From assembly GCA_021797555.1 (NCBI GenBank), contig JAJZZM010000018.1, forward strand, positions 1-33,726: a stretch of 33,726 bases of DNA, given 5' to 3'. The notes below the pieces were generated by a model that saw nothing but the letters and a program-made list of their open reading frames with translations, was not told where the DNA came from and searched no databases. The translations under genes and the position numbers were made by a program. This stretch comes from Thermoplasmata archaeon (GTDB lineage: Archaea; Thermoplasmatota; Thermoplasmata; Thermoplasmatales; Thermoplasmataceae). Shown here piece by piece: positions 26,166 through 33,560 of this stretch. Position 1 is the stretch's first letter. Each line of letters begins with the position of its first letter.

Positions 26166-26855
26166 TTATTTTTCTATTATTTCACCGTGAAATGGAATTA
26201 TGATTTTGCTTTTTATATTTATTAATTTATTGAATGATTTTACTGCTTCATTATAATCTTCACAGAAAAACTTAAACGGTGGCTTTATACCATATGTATT
26301 ATTTATAGCATCACCTGCAATCAATATATTATTATATAATACTGAAATGTGGCCTTTAGTATGCCCTGGTGAATTTATTATTTTTATGTTGCCAAATGTT
26401 TCCTCTGATTTTAGATATATATCTGCATTTATTTTACCACGTTTTATATGATTTATCCTATCTGTAGTTTTATAAAATTCCTCTTCATTTGCATTTAAAG
26501 TTGATTTTACATCATTATAATCTATATTAAATAAATCTTCATTTAACAGCTTTTCTTTCTCATTTTCCCCTGCTATTATCTTTGCACCCGATATTTCCTT
26601 AATAGCATTAACATTGCCTGTATGATCCGGATGATAATGTGTTATAAATATATATGATATATCATTTATATTATATTTCAATTTTTTTAAGAAATTTGAG
26701 ATAATTCCCATATTACCAGGGAGCCCGGTATCTATCATAGCTAAACCATTTTTATAACCATCTTCTATAAATGTAATATTATGGTTTAAAACGGTGCCAA
26801 AAAAATCTGGTTCAAGCATTTCAAGGATATGCACATTACCTGATATCATTACCAT
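26166..26855 (-). CDS. metallo-beta-lactamase fold hydrolase (glyoxalase II-like)
   Basis: A zinc hydrolase with THYHPDH (72-78), SPGHTKGH (162-169), AGDA (180-183) and a final PFHGE, the full set of metal ligands of the glyoxalase II/lactonase-type subgroup. The start is uncertain. The frame is open to a TTG at 26873 with GGTGAA two bases before it. I prefer ATG 26855 (or 26849), which puts the first beta strand (NVHILEM) where the family begins. It overlaps the 3' end of the U32-like gene by 20 bases at this start, so the two are co-transcribed. Substrate unknown; a thioester or lactone is possible. Confidence 0.78.
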   Translation of the reverse strand: MVMISGNVHILEMLEPDFFGTVLNHNITFIEDGYKNGLAMIDTGLPGNMGIISNFLKKLKYNINDISYIFITHYHPDHTGNVNAIKEISGAKIIAGENEKEKLLNEDLFNIDYNDVKSTLNANEEEFYKTTDRINHIKRGKINADIYLKSEETFGNIKIINSPGHTKGHISVLYNNILIAGDAINNTYGIKPPFKFFCEDYNEAVKSFNKLINIKSKIIIPFHGEIIEK

Positions 26856-27975
26856 CTTTAAACGCCTGTACAAGATTCACCGGTATTTTCATGTTTTTAT
26901 TTTCGCGGCCAATAATATTTTTACTGCCTATTGACATAGTTTTGTATGCTATTTTATCGCAGTAACCACAGACCTCACAGCTCATTGAATTACAATCGTT
27001 GTATTTAAAGAAATTTAACCATTTTCCAGGGAATTTTTTATTGTCTATATATACATTTTTTAGTTCACTATAATTATCCGGGCCATTGATTTTTGCCATG
27101 GCCCCTGGTACAGCGTTGCCCTGCGGATAACTTAAAATATCTAATAAATTGCCATCATAATTTCTATCAGAATAAGCTTTTATAGACTTTAATATCCAGG
27201 ATGTATTTTTGGTTCTTGATGCAATTTTAAAACGGTCTATGCCTATATCTTCATACATCTCTGTATCCTCGGGCCTGATCCACCTCATTTTTATAATATT
27301 TTTAGGGTCATTGTATACATCTGTTGCACAGAATAACAGGGGATATTCAAACCAGAACCTTTCATTATTATTTTTTGATGATAAGGATGATACAATGTCA
27401 TGTGTTCTTCTGTATGGGCATCCAAATAAACATGAATTGTCAGTTATTAATTCTATATCCATACCATTGGATTTTACATAATTATTTGCATTCTCCAGAA
27501 ATTTAAAATCCCTTGATGTATCTTCATTTAATATTATAGTATTTACATCCAAATTTTTATATTCCTCAATTTCACGCATTGTAGATATTCGTGCAAACGA
27601 GGATGCTGATATTTCAATGTCCGGGTATTCTTTTCTTATTTTGCCTATCAAAAATGGCATTGCAGCAATAAAACCATCAACACCATAGGATACGAGCTTT
27701 TCTATTTCATTTTCTATATTTTTATTAAATTCGGGAGAATATTCATTGCCATTCAATACAGCACTATTCATTACATATAAAAATTTCATATTATTTTTAT
27801 GTATTAAATCTATATGTTCTTTAAAATGGTCTTCGTCTATATCCGGCAATATAAATGATGCCCGTCCATGGCCCGTAATTGTTTTTTTAAAGCTGCCAAA
27901 TAAATATTTTACAGGATATTTATGAATTTCTTTTATAAGGTTATCATCAAAATTTGTTCCAACAACCAGTCTCAT
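26836..27975 (-). CDS. peptidase U32 family-like protein with C-terminal cysteine cluster
   Basis: A 379-residue protein related to the U32 family (YhbU/UbiU/TrhP type). The family anchor G-I-D-x-x-K-I-x-x-R is seen as GIDRFKIASRTKN (245-257). Cysteines in SCLFGCPYRR (Cys182, Cys186) and LLFCATD (Cys216) resemble the iron-sulfur ligands of UbiU/TrhP. An extra C-terminal set, C-x4-C-x2-C-x2-C (Cys328, 333, 336, 339), could hold a second cluster or zinc. Many members once called peptidases are now known to take part in RNA or ubiquinone hydroxylation, so protease activity should not be assumed. It shares its upstream region with the divergent peptide/radical SAM genes and overlaps the MBL gene. 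Confidence 0.72.
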   Translation of the reverse strand: MRLVVGTNFDDNLIKEIHKYPVKYLFGSFKKTITGHGRASFILPDIDEDHFKEHIDLIHKNNMKFLYVMNSAVLNGNEYSPEFNKNIENEIEKLVSYGVDGFIAAMPFLIGKIRKEYPDIEISASSFARISTMREIEEYKNLDVNTIILNEDTSRDFKFLENANNYVKSNGMDIELITDNSCLFGCPYRRTHDIVSSLSSKNNNERFWFEYPLLFCATDVYNDPKNIIKMRWIRPEDTEMYEDIGIDRFKIASRTKNTSWILKSIKAYSDRNYDGNLLDILSYPQGNAVPGAMAKINGPDNYSELKNVYIDNKKFPGKWLNFFKYNDCNSMSCEVCGYCDKIAYKTMSIGSKNIIGRENKNMKIPVNLVQAFKDGNDIR

Positions 27976-27986
27976 AATGACTTATT

Positions 27987-28090
27987 AGTTATTATTATTT
28001 TATTATTAGCTTTTTTATGAATATTTTCGTCACATAAATAATATATAAATAAAATATTAATATTAATTATCTTGATGTAGCATGAAAACA
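27987..28090 (+). repeat. promoter/leader repeat, copy A
   Basis: About 104 bases covering the promoter and first codons of the small peptide gene are repeated at 29833-29936 in the same orientation at roughly 80% identity by eye. Shared blocks include TATTTTATTATTA, CTTTTTTATG, AATAATATATAAATAAAAT and the ATGAA start region. It also lies just upstream of the divergent U32-like gene. Confidence 0.75.
28041..28055 (+). promoter_or_regulatory. TATA box for the small peptide gene
   Basis: ATATATAAATAAAAT lies 27-41 bases before the ATG at 28082. It predicts a start point about 10 bases before the ATG, so the leader would be very short. The element is conserved in copy B (29888-29902). Confidence 0.6.
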
Positions 28091-28165
28091 ACAACAGAAG
28101 TAAAAATAGTGAAATTGGATAGAAAGCTATGCAGGTGTGGTTATTCACCAAGCTGGGGAAATTAA
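28082..28165 (+). CDS. 27-residue cysteine-containing peptide, putative RiPP precursor
   Basis: A 27-codon ORF. The first 16 residues are lysine/threonine/valine-rich (start MKTTTEVKIVKLD), like a short leader. The last 11 read CRCGYSPSWGN, with two cysteines one residue apart, an aromatic pair and small residues, like a modifiable core. Its stop overlaps the start of a radical SAM/SPASM enzyme (TAATG), the arrangement of precursor and maturase in radical SAM peptide systems. A promoter is correctly placed, and a diverged second copy of promoter and start exists downstream. Which bond the enzyme would make (thioether, cyclophane at the WGN end, or other) cannot be told. The family is not one I recognise, and a chance ORF is not fully excluded. 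Confidence 0.6.
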   Translation: MKTTTEVKIVKLDRKLCRCGYSPSWGN

Positions 28166-28183
28166 TGCCCCAGCAATTTTTTT
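28152..28183 (+). terminator. hairpin plus T-run at the peptide/radical SAM junction (possible attenuator)
   Basis: GCTGGGG (28152-28158) and CCCCAGC (28168-28174) form a perfect 7-bp stem around a 9-base loop, followed by AA and seven Ts (28177-28183). The stem lies in the last codons of the peptide gene and the loop contains the enzyme's ATG (28165-28167). It could end most transcripts after the peptide gene or hide the enzyme's start codon, giving more peptide than enzyme. Confidence 0.6.
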
Positions 28184-29013
28184 CTAATTATAATATATTT
28201 ATTAAAGATAATGATGACTATATACTTTTTAATACACTAACAGGCTATGCATTAAGATTATCTGGCTATGAAAAATCCATGATAGAAAATGGTGATATAC
28301 CGGGGGGTCTTGAAGACTTATTTAATGAAGGTTTTATAACAAGTGATATAAACATAATTTTTGATAATTTAACGCTTAAAAAAAATGTTTTTGAACCGAC
28401 ATTATTGCTAACATATAATTGCAATTTTGACTGTTCATACTGTTTCCAGAAGGATTACAGGAATAGAAGTTATGTAAATAATGATGTTATTGATGGTTTT
28501 GTTAATTATATAAATAAAAATAATAATGGAAGAAAAACAAGAGTAACATTTTTTGGTGGAGAGCCTTTGCTTAATATAAGGGCAATAAAGGAAGTGTCTG
28601 AAAGGTTAAAGAATATAAATTATGAATTCAGCATAGTTACAAATGGGTCCCTATTAACAGAGAATATAGCCAATGATTTATACAGTTATGGATTAAGATA
28701 CGTTCAGATTACACTTGATGGCCCCGAAGATGTGCATAATAAAAGAAGATATTTTGAGAATGGCCGCGGATCGTTTAATATTATAATGAAGAACCTGAAA
28801 TATGCACAGAATATTTTTAATGTTGTATTGCGTGTCAATATAGATTATTCAAATGAAAATGAAATAGATAAATTATTAGAAGATTTAAAATTAAATGGCA
28901 TAGAAAATGTGAGGATAGACCCACATATAGTGCATGAAAATCTATTTAGAAACGAAGCGTGGGATGAAAATATACCAAGGAAAAACGAGCATATGGAGAT
29001 AAAAAATATATGA
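28165..29013 (+). CDS. radical SAM domain of a SPASM-type peptide maturase, ends at in-frame TGA
   Basis: A 282-residue radical SAM protein. CNFDCSYC (86-93) is the CxxxCxxC motif for the SAM-binding 4Fe-4S cluster, FFGGEPLL (129-136) is the GGEP motif, and VTNGSLL and QITLDGPEDVHNKRR are later strands typical of SPASM maturases. The N-terminal 75 residues resemble the leader-binding segment of such enzymes. ATG 28165 overlaps the peptide stop; the next ATG (codon 39) would cut off this segment. The frame stops at TGA (29011-29013) just before the SPASM domain, which continues in the same frame for 125 codons. TGA is a real stop elsewhere in this window (rpl18e, FKBP). The gene is therefore a recent nonsense mutant, a split enzyme, a read-through case or a sequencing error. 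Confidence 0.8.
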   Translation: MPQQFFSNYNIFIKDNDDYILFNTLTGYALRLSGYEKSMIENGDIPGGLEDLFNEGFITSDINIIFDNLTLKKNVFEPTLLLTYNCNFDCSYCFQKDYRNRSYVNNDVIDGFVNYINKNNNGRKTRVTFFGGEPLLNIRAIKEVSERLKNINYEFSIVTNGSLLTENIANDLYSYGLRYVQITLDGPEDVHNKRRYFENGRGSFNIIMKNLKYAQNIFNVVLRVNIDYSNENEIDKLLEDLKLNGIENVRIDPHIVHENLFRNEAWDENIPRKNEHMEIKNI

Positions 29014-29391
29014 AATAAGATTAAAGGTTGTGGATTTAAAATACCAGATGATGCTTTTAGGCTCGGAATATGTGTTGCCCATATAGATAAGGACATAATA
29101 GTTGACCCATATGGATATATATATCCATGCTGGGCATTTACAGGAGATAAAAAATATATAAAAGGCAGGTTAGATAAAAATGGTGATGTAATAATTTTAA
29201 ATAAAAATTTAACGGCGGGCAAAGCAGCAATGGCATGGAAAAATGATGAATGCATAAATTGCCCATATCTACCAATGTGCTTTGGAGGGTGTAGATTCTT
29301 TTCTGTTTTAAATGGGAATTCATTTTCTGGCAAGGAATGCAGAAAGGACTTATTCATGGAAACATTAGAATTTATAAAGGAGTTTGTTTAA
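29014..29391 (+). pseudogene. SPASM domain continuing the radical SAM frame after the TGA
   Basis: These 125 codons directly follow the TGA in the same frame and have no further stop or shift. Numbered from the upstream ATG, the cysteines are C303-x13-G-x4-C322, then C363-x2-C366-x5-C372-x3-C376-x15-C392. This is the complete SPASM pattern for two auxiliary iron-sulfur clusters (C-x9-15-G-x4-C, then C-x2-C-x5-C-x3-C-x~17-C). No ATG, GTG or TTG suitable for separate translation lies near the beginning; the ATG overlapping the TGA reads ATG AAA TAA. If the TGA is real and not read through, this part is not made. Confidence 0.75.
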
Positions 29392-29401
29392 AACAATAGA
29401 A

Positions 29402-29543
29402 ATTGTTATAATTATTATATCATTGGCACCACCTGAATATAATGATGGAAAACCTGAAACAAATATTGTTTTCTGACCGGACTTCAGGAAGTTTAATGAT
29501 GATAATTCATTAATTAAATCATATATATTATTCAAAAATTTTT
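29402..29543 (-). repeat. 142-bp copy of an internal pyruvate kinase gene segment
   Basis: Identical to 30494-30635 except for one base (A at 29414, C at 30506), in the same orientation and 1,092 bases apart. The source codes for the C-terminal part of the enzyme around NNIYDLINELSSLNFLKSGQ and SGFPSLYSGGAND. It has no start or context of its own here, so it is a non-functional insertion from a very recent duplication. Confidence 0.93.
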
Positions 29544-29611
29544 GATCACTTTGCATAATGGGTTTATAAAAAAACCTGTTAATGTAATTAAAATATTAAA
29601 GTAAATACAGA

Positions 29612-29765
29612 AAAATCAGATGTTAGAACTTTAATAAATAAGTGTTGATATAACATTATTAAGTGGTTTATAAAAATGCAAAAGAAAGTGGATATAAAAC
29701 GGTTACAGATGAAAATAGACATTCCTTGGAAGATAAATATAAAATAAATGTTTCATTGAAAAACA
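29612..29765 (+). pseudogene. decayed fragment of a glyceraldehyde dehydrogenase-like gene
   Basis: Aligns with about 25615-25765 of the aldehyde dehydrogenase gene. SDVRTLINK matches SDIGPLINK, and after a frame disruption KNAKESGYKTVTDENRHSLEDKYK matches KNARESGYKIVTGGNKPSLEGNYK. Internal stops and many substitutions show it is old and dead, unlike the nearly perfect pyruvate kinase copy next to it. Confidence 0.75.
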
Positions 29766-29832
29766 TGTAATGTATACCAGAATTCGCCATTTTAAAGTTG
29801 CAGAAATATTTTACATGGTAATAAAATTTGCA

Positions 29833-29936
29833 AGTTATCAAATATTTTATTATTATCTTTTTTATGTATATATTCGATGGATTAATAATATATAAATAAA
29901 ATATAAAGATTAATAATTTGGATATGATATGAACAC
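29833..29936 (+). repeat. promoter/leader repeat, copy B
   Basis: Second, diverged copy of 27987-28090. It keeps the TATA element and an ATG at the matching position (29929), but the ORF after it has only nine codons (start MNTKGIKTA) before TGA, with no cysteines and no maturase gene behind it. Confidence 0.72.
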
Positions 29937-29942
29937 AAAGGG

Positions 29943-29998
29943 AATAAAAACGGCATGATGTATTACTTACATATTTTATTTTGCCCGCCGTTTTTATT
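29943..29998 (+). terminator. 12-bp inverted repeat downstream of copy B
   Basis: AATAAAAACGGC (29943-29954) and GCCGTTTTTATT (29987-29998) are perfect inverse complements around a 32-base loop. The right arm itself contains a T-run. It may end transcription from promoter copy B. The remaining stretch to 30204 is AT-rich and I see no gene in it. Confidence 0.45.
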
Positions 29999-30204
29999 TC
30001 TGAATATATTGTTTTATTATAATCTTCCATTTTTAAAGATTTATTAACATTATCATGAGGACATAATATAAAATGTTAATATAGTTATATTTAGTAATTA
30101 AGAAATATTTGAATTTATCTTATAACTATAATTATTAAATAATTATGGACTTCTTTATCCAATGAAATATTTTTATCTTATTATATGCCAGTTTATAAAT
30201 AAAT

Positions 30205-31875
30205 TCACAAAAGTGTTATAATTCCTGTATCGGAATCTATGTTTATTTCCTCACCATCCTTAATATCCCCGGATATTTCTGCATTATAAACAATAGTTTT
30301 GTTTTTTTCAATAAAATCATCTATGATCCTATTTGTTATATTTGATTTTACTATCACTGCATCGTATTTTGAATAGTCAAAGTTTTTATTATAATTATCA
30401 ACAATTATTATATTGCCATTGCCAGGCGTATCTATATCAACTTTCCCGCTAACATTTTTACCTATTGAATATCCCCTGCCAATAAATTTTCCTATTGTTA
30501 TAATTCTTATATCATTGGCACCACCTGAATATAATGATGGAAAACCTGAAACAAATATTGTTTTCTGACCGGACTTCAGGAAGTTTAATGATGATAATTC
30601 ATTAATTAAATCATATATATTATTCAAAAATTTTTCCTGAATTTTTACAGGTACTACTCCTTTTAAAAGGTTGATTGATTTTGATAGCCAGTCCGATGTT
30701 ACTATTGCATATATATCCTTATTTGGCCTTATTGCAGAGATAATTCTTGCAGTATAACCTGATTTTGTAAAGGCTATTATTGAATCAACATTTATGCTTT
30801 CTGCCATTGTCCTGACACCTTTTGCAACAGAAAATGCAATTTTGTCCATGATAAAATTTTCAGGCTCCGAAAATTTAACATCCTGCGATTCCACAAAATT
30901 TGATATGTCATTTAAATAGCTAACTGCATTAACAGGGTATTTGCCTATTGCAGTTTCCTCGGATAGCATCAGGGCATCGGCATCGTCTATTATTGCATTG
31001 GTTACATCAGATACCTCTGCCCTTGTTGGAGAATCTGAATTTACCATAGATTCCAGCATCTGTGTTGCTACTATCGTGGGCACAGCATATTTGTGTGATG
31101 TTATTATTATTTTTTTCTGTGCCATTACAACCTCCTTTAACGGCAATTCTACACCTAAATCTCCACGTGCAACCATTATATAATCAGAGGCCTGAACTAT
31201 TGATTCTATATTATCATACCCGCTTTTTGTTTCTATTTTGCTTATTATTTCACCATTTCCATTTTTATCATATATATAATCCTGCAATTCGTTTACATTC
31301 TCTGCTTTTTGAACAAATGATAATGCATAAAAGTTAACGTTATTTTTTAATCCCTCATCTAAAAACAACTTATCACGGTCTGTTAATGTACCTAATTTTA
31401 TATATTTGCCGGGTATATTTACCCTTGATGTGCTGTGGATTTCTCCAGTATCCAGAGCTGTTGTTTCAATGTTATTATCTATTTTATTTACCCTAAACCT
31501 AATCTTGCCATCGTTTATCGCTATAACAGTATTATTGTCTACATAATCCCTGATTTTATGATTTATAAAAATATCAGATTTTGAATTATTATCATCGGAT
31601 ATTGTGTATTTATTTCCGGTCACAACATTAAAAATATTATTATTAAAAACTCCTGTTCTTAGCTCAGGGCCTTTAAGGTCTACCATTATGCCTATATTTG
31701 TTTTACAATCATTATTTATTTTATCTATCATGTTTGATACTTTAGTAATATATCCTGGTTCTATATGTGCAGTATTTATTCTTACTGCAGATAATCCCGA
31801 ATGCGCCATTTTATTCAATATGGCTTCATCAAAGCTTGCAGGACCTATTGTTGCAATTATTTTCGTTTTGGACAT
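30205..31875 (-). CDS. pyk: pyruvate kinase with C-terminal extension
   Basis: Converts phosphoenolpyruvate and ADP to pyruvate and ATP, the last step of the glycolytic/Entner-Doudoroff lower branch. KIIATIGPAS opens the barrel, ISKIETKSG (211-219, Lys213, Glu215) is the active-site signature, ARGDLG at 236-241 binds the metal, and SPTRAEVSDV at 282-291 is invariant. At 556 residues it exceeds the usual 470 because of an extension from about 460 that resembles the PEP-utilising mobile domain found on Bacillus pyruvate kinases, ending in a KDGEEINIDSDTGII strand pattern. I see no histidine in the extension, so phosphotransfer by it is unlikely. TATA-like ATTTATAATC lies about 20 bases before the ATG. 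Bases 30494-30635 are duplicated downstream of the gene. Confidence 0.92.
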   Translation of the reverse strand: MSKTKIIATIGPASFDEAILNKMAHSGLSAVRINTAHIEPGYITKVSNMIDKINNDCKTNIGIMVDLKGPELRTGVFNNNIFNVVTGNKYTISDDNNSKSDIFINHKIRDYVDNNTVIAINDGKIRFRVNKIDNNIETTALDTGEIHSTSRVNIPGKYIKLGTLTDRDKLFLDEGLKNNVNFYALSFVQKAENVNELQDYIYDKNGNGEIISKIETKSGYDNIESIVQASDYIMVARGDLGVELPLKEVVMAQKKIIITSHKYAVPTIVATQMLESMVNSDSPTRAEVSDVTNAIIDDADALMLSEETAIGKYPVNAVSYLNDISNFVESQDVKFSEPENFIMDKIAFSVAKGVRTMAESINVDSIIAFTKSGYTARIISAIRPNKDIYAIVTSDWLSKSINLLKGVVPVKIQEKFLNNIYDLINELSSLNFLKSGQKTIFVSGFPSLYSGGANDIRIITIGKFIGRGYSIGKNVSGKVDIDTPGNGNIIIVDNYNKNFDYSKYDAVIVKSNITNRIIDDFIEKNKTIVYNAEISGDIKDGEEINIDSDTGIITLL

Positions 31876-31908
31876 GCATACAAATATGATTATAAATATT
31901 AAATTTTT

Positions 31909-33537
31909 TTAAATAGAATTTAATAATTTTATTCCTATCAAATTTGATGAGTCCTCCATAATTTTTTTATATATTTTTAATAAGGTTATCCTCTTTTTCA
32001 TTTCAGGATCACCGAGAATGGGGCAATTTAAATAGAATTCATTAAATGCCTTTACAAGATTAAGAAGGTAATTTGCAATTATGTCGGGCCTTAAATAATT
32101 GGCAGAACTTTCAAGATAATATGGATAAACATACATTGCTTTTATCAATTTTTTTTCATGATCATTATAATTATCTGATATTTCGTTGTAATCACCGGAT
32201 TTATTCAGTATACTGGATGCCCTTGCATATGAATACATAATATATGGTGCGGAATCGCCTTCAAAATTAAGTGCCTCTGACCATTTGAATGTTAATGGCT
32301 TGTTTGCATTTACCTTAACAATATTGTATCTTATTGATGATAACGCTATTCCATTGCTTATCTCCTTTATTTTTTCCTCATCGTATTCCGGCCTTTTTTC
32401 TTTTATTATTTTTATTGATTCATCAACTGTTTTATCGTATAAATCATCCAGAGTTACTATTCTACCCTTTCTTGTTGACATTTTTCCGGATTCCAATGAT
32501 ACGAAGCCATAAAATAAATAATTTACTTTTGCATTAAAATCCAGGTAATTATTTAAAACATAATCAAGGTGCTTTGCATGGTCCTTATGGTCTTCACCCA
32601 GTATATCTATTATCCAGTCAAAATTTTCTGCTTTAAATAAATGGTACGCTATATCCCTTGTAAAGTATAATGAGGTGCCATTATCCCTTGTCAGAAATAT
32701 TTTCTTATCCCCTATTTCAATGTATTTTGCTTTGCCATCTTCCTTTAAATAATCTGATAATTCGTTTAAAACCTTATTTACATCGCCATATAAAATAAAA
32801 TTTGATTCCCATACATATGTGGATATTTCTATATCTAATTTCTTCAATGATTTTTTTATTGAATCAAGAATTACAGATGCGGTTTTCTGTATATTCTGTA
32901 TTAATTCATCATCGCCTCTCTCATACTGTTCTCCAAGCAATTCTATTTCTTTGTTTATTTCAGGATTTTCTTCCTTTTCTTTATATATTTTTTGATAACC
33001 CTCCAGAAGATTTTCCACTGTTAAGTCTTCATCCTTATGGTATTTCATATGGCCTAGATATAATGATATTACCTGTTTTCCAGAATCGTTTACAAAATAT
33101 TGCGTGCATGACCTGTAACCATAGCGGTCAATAATCCTGAATACTGAGTCACCTATTATTGAATTCCTGATCCTGCCAACGTGTATTGGCCCGGTAGGAT
33201 TTGAACTTGTATGCTCTATTAATGCCTTTGAGGTATCCTGAAATGTATTTGGATATTTGCCAAATGTGTCTATTGAATCATTTACTGTTTTAACCATTGA
33301 TGATGACTTTATAAAAAAATTTATATAATTATTATTGAGTTCTATTTTATCAATAAAATCTTCATTTAATGCATTTTTTATATTTTTATAAATGATCTCA
33401 GGTTTATCGTTTATCTTAAAAATTTTTAATGTGAAATCACCATAATTATTACTTATTTCCATATCATTTTCATTAATACTGTATATTTTCCTTATTTTTT
33501 CATATATAATTTTTTTATAATCGTTGAAAAGCAACAT
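31909..33537 (-). CDS. argS: arginyl-tRNA synthetase
   Basis: Class I aminoacyl-tRNA synthetase charging tRNA-Arg. NPTGPIHVGR (113-122) holds the HIGH-type motif and KMSTRKG (352-358) is the KMSKS-type motif, both in the form characteristic of ArgRS. The N-terminal tRNA-recognition domain (1-100) and the C-terminal helical anticodon-binding domain with the SYARASSIL segment are present. The length (542) is normal for archaea. It lies 33 bases upstream of pyruvate kinase on the same strand, so partial co-transcription is possible, although that gap carries its own TATA-like sequence. Confidence 0.95.
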   Translation of the reverse strand: MLLFNDYKKIIYEKIRKIYSINENDMEISNNYGDFTLKIFKINDKPEIIYKNIKNALNEDFIDKIELNNNYINFFIKSSSMVKTVNDSIDTFGKYPNTFQDTSKALIEHTSSNPTGPIHVGRIRNSIIGDSVFRIIDRYGYRSCTQYFVNDSGKQVISLYLGHMKYHKDEDLTVENLLEGYQKIYKEKEENPEINKEIELLGEQYERGDDELIQNIQKTASVILDSIKKSLKKLDIEISTYVWESNFILYGDVNKVLNELSDYLKEDGKAKYIEIGDKKIFLTRDNGTSLYFTRDIAYHLFKAENFDWIIDILGEDHKDHAKHLDYVLNNYLDFNAKVNYLFYGFVSLESGKMSTRKGRIVTLDDLYDKTVDESIKIIKEKRPEYDEEKIKEISNGIALSSIRYNIVKVNANKPLTFKWSEALNFEGDSAPYIMYSYARASSILNKSGDYNEISDNYNDHEKKLIKAMYVYPYYLESSANYLRPDIIANYLLNLVKAFNEFYLNCPILGDPEMKKRITLLKIYKKIMEDSSNLIGIKLLNSI

Positions 33538-33560
33538 GGTATGTAATATATTAAATGTAA

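Noticed and set aside
29011-29013. Selenocysteine or TGA-to-tryptophan recoding as a general code change
   Set aside because: TGA ends ordinary genes here (rpl18e, FKBP, the RNase Z-like gene) and no selenocysteine-type element was visible; a genome-wide code change is not supported.
28845-29357. 170-codon frame antisense to the radical SAM/SPASM gene
   Set aside because: The sense strand carries the CxxxCxxC-linked frame and full SPASM cysteine spacing; the antisense frame has no family features.
29365-29556. 63-codon minus-strand frame resembling pyruvate kinase
   Set aside because: It is the 142-bp copy of pyk with random flanks, not a separate gene.
29668-30030. 120-codon open frame on the minus strand across the duplicated region
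   Set aside because: Its composition is erratic (F/Y/I-rich without pattern), and it crosses the aldehyde dehydrogenase fragment, promoter copy B and the hairpin. It is a by-product of AT-rich DNA.
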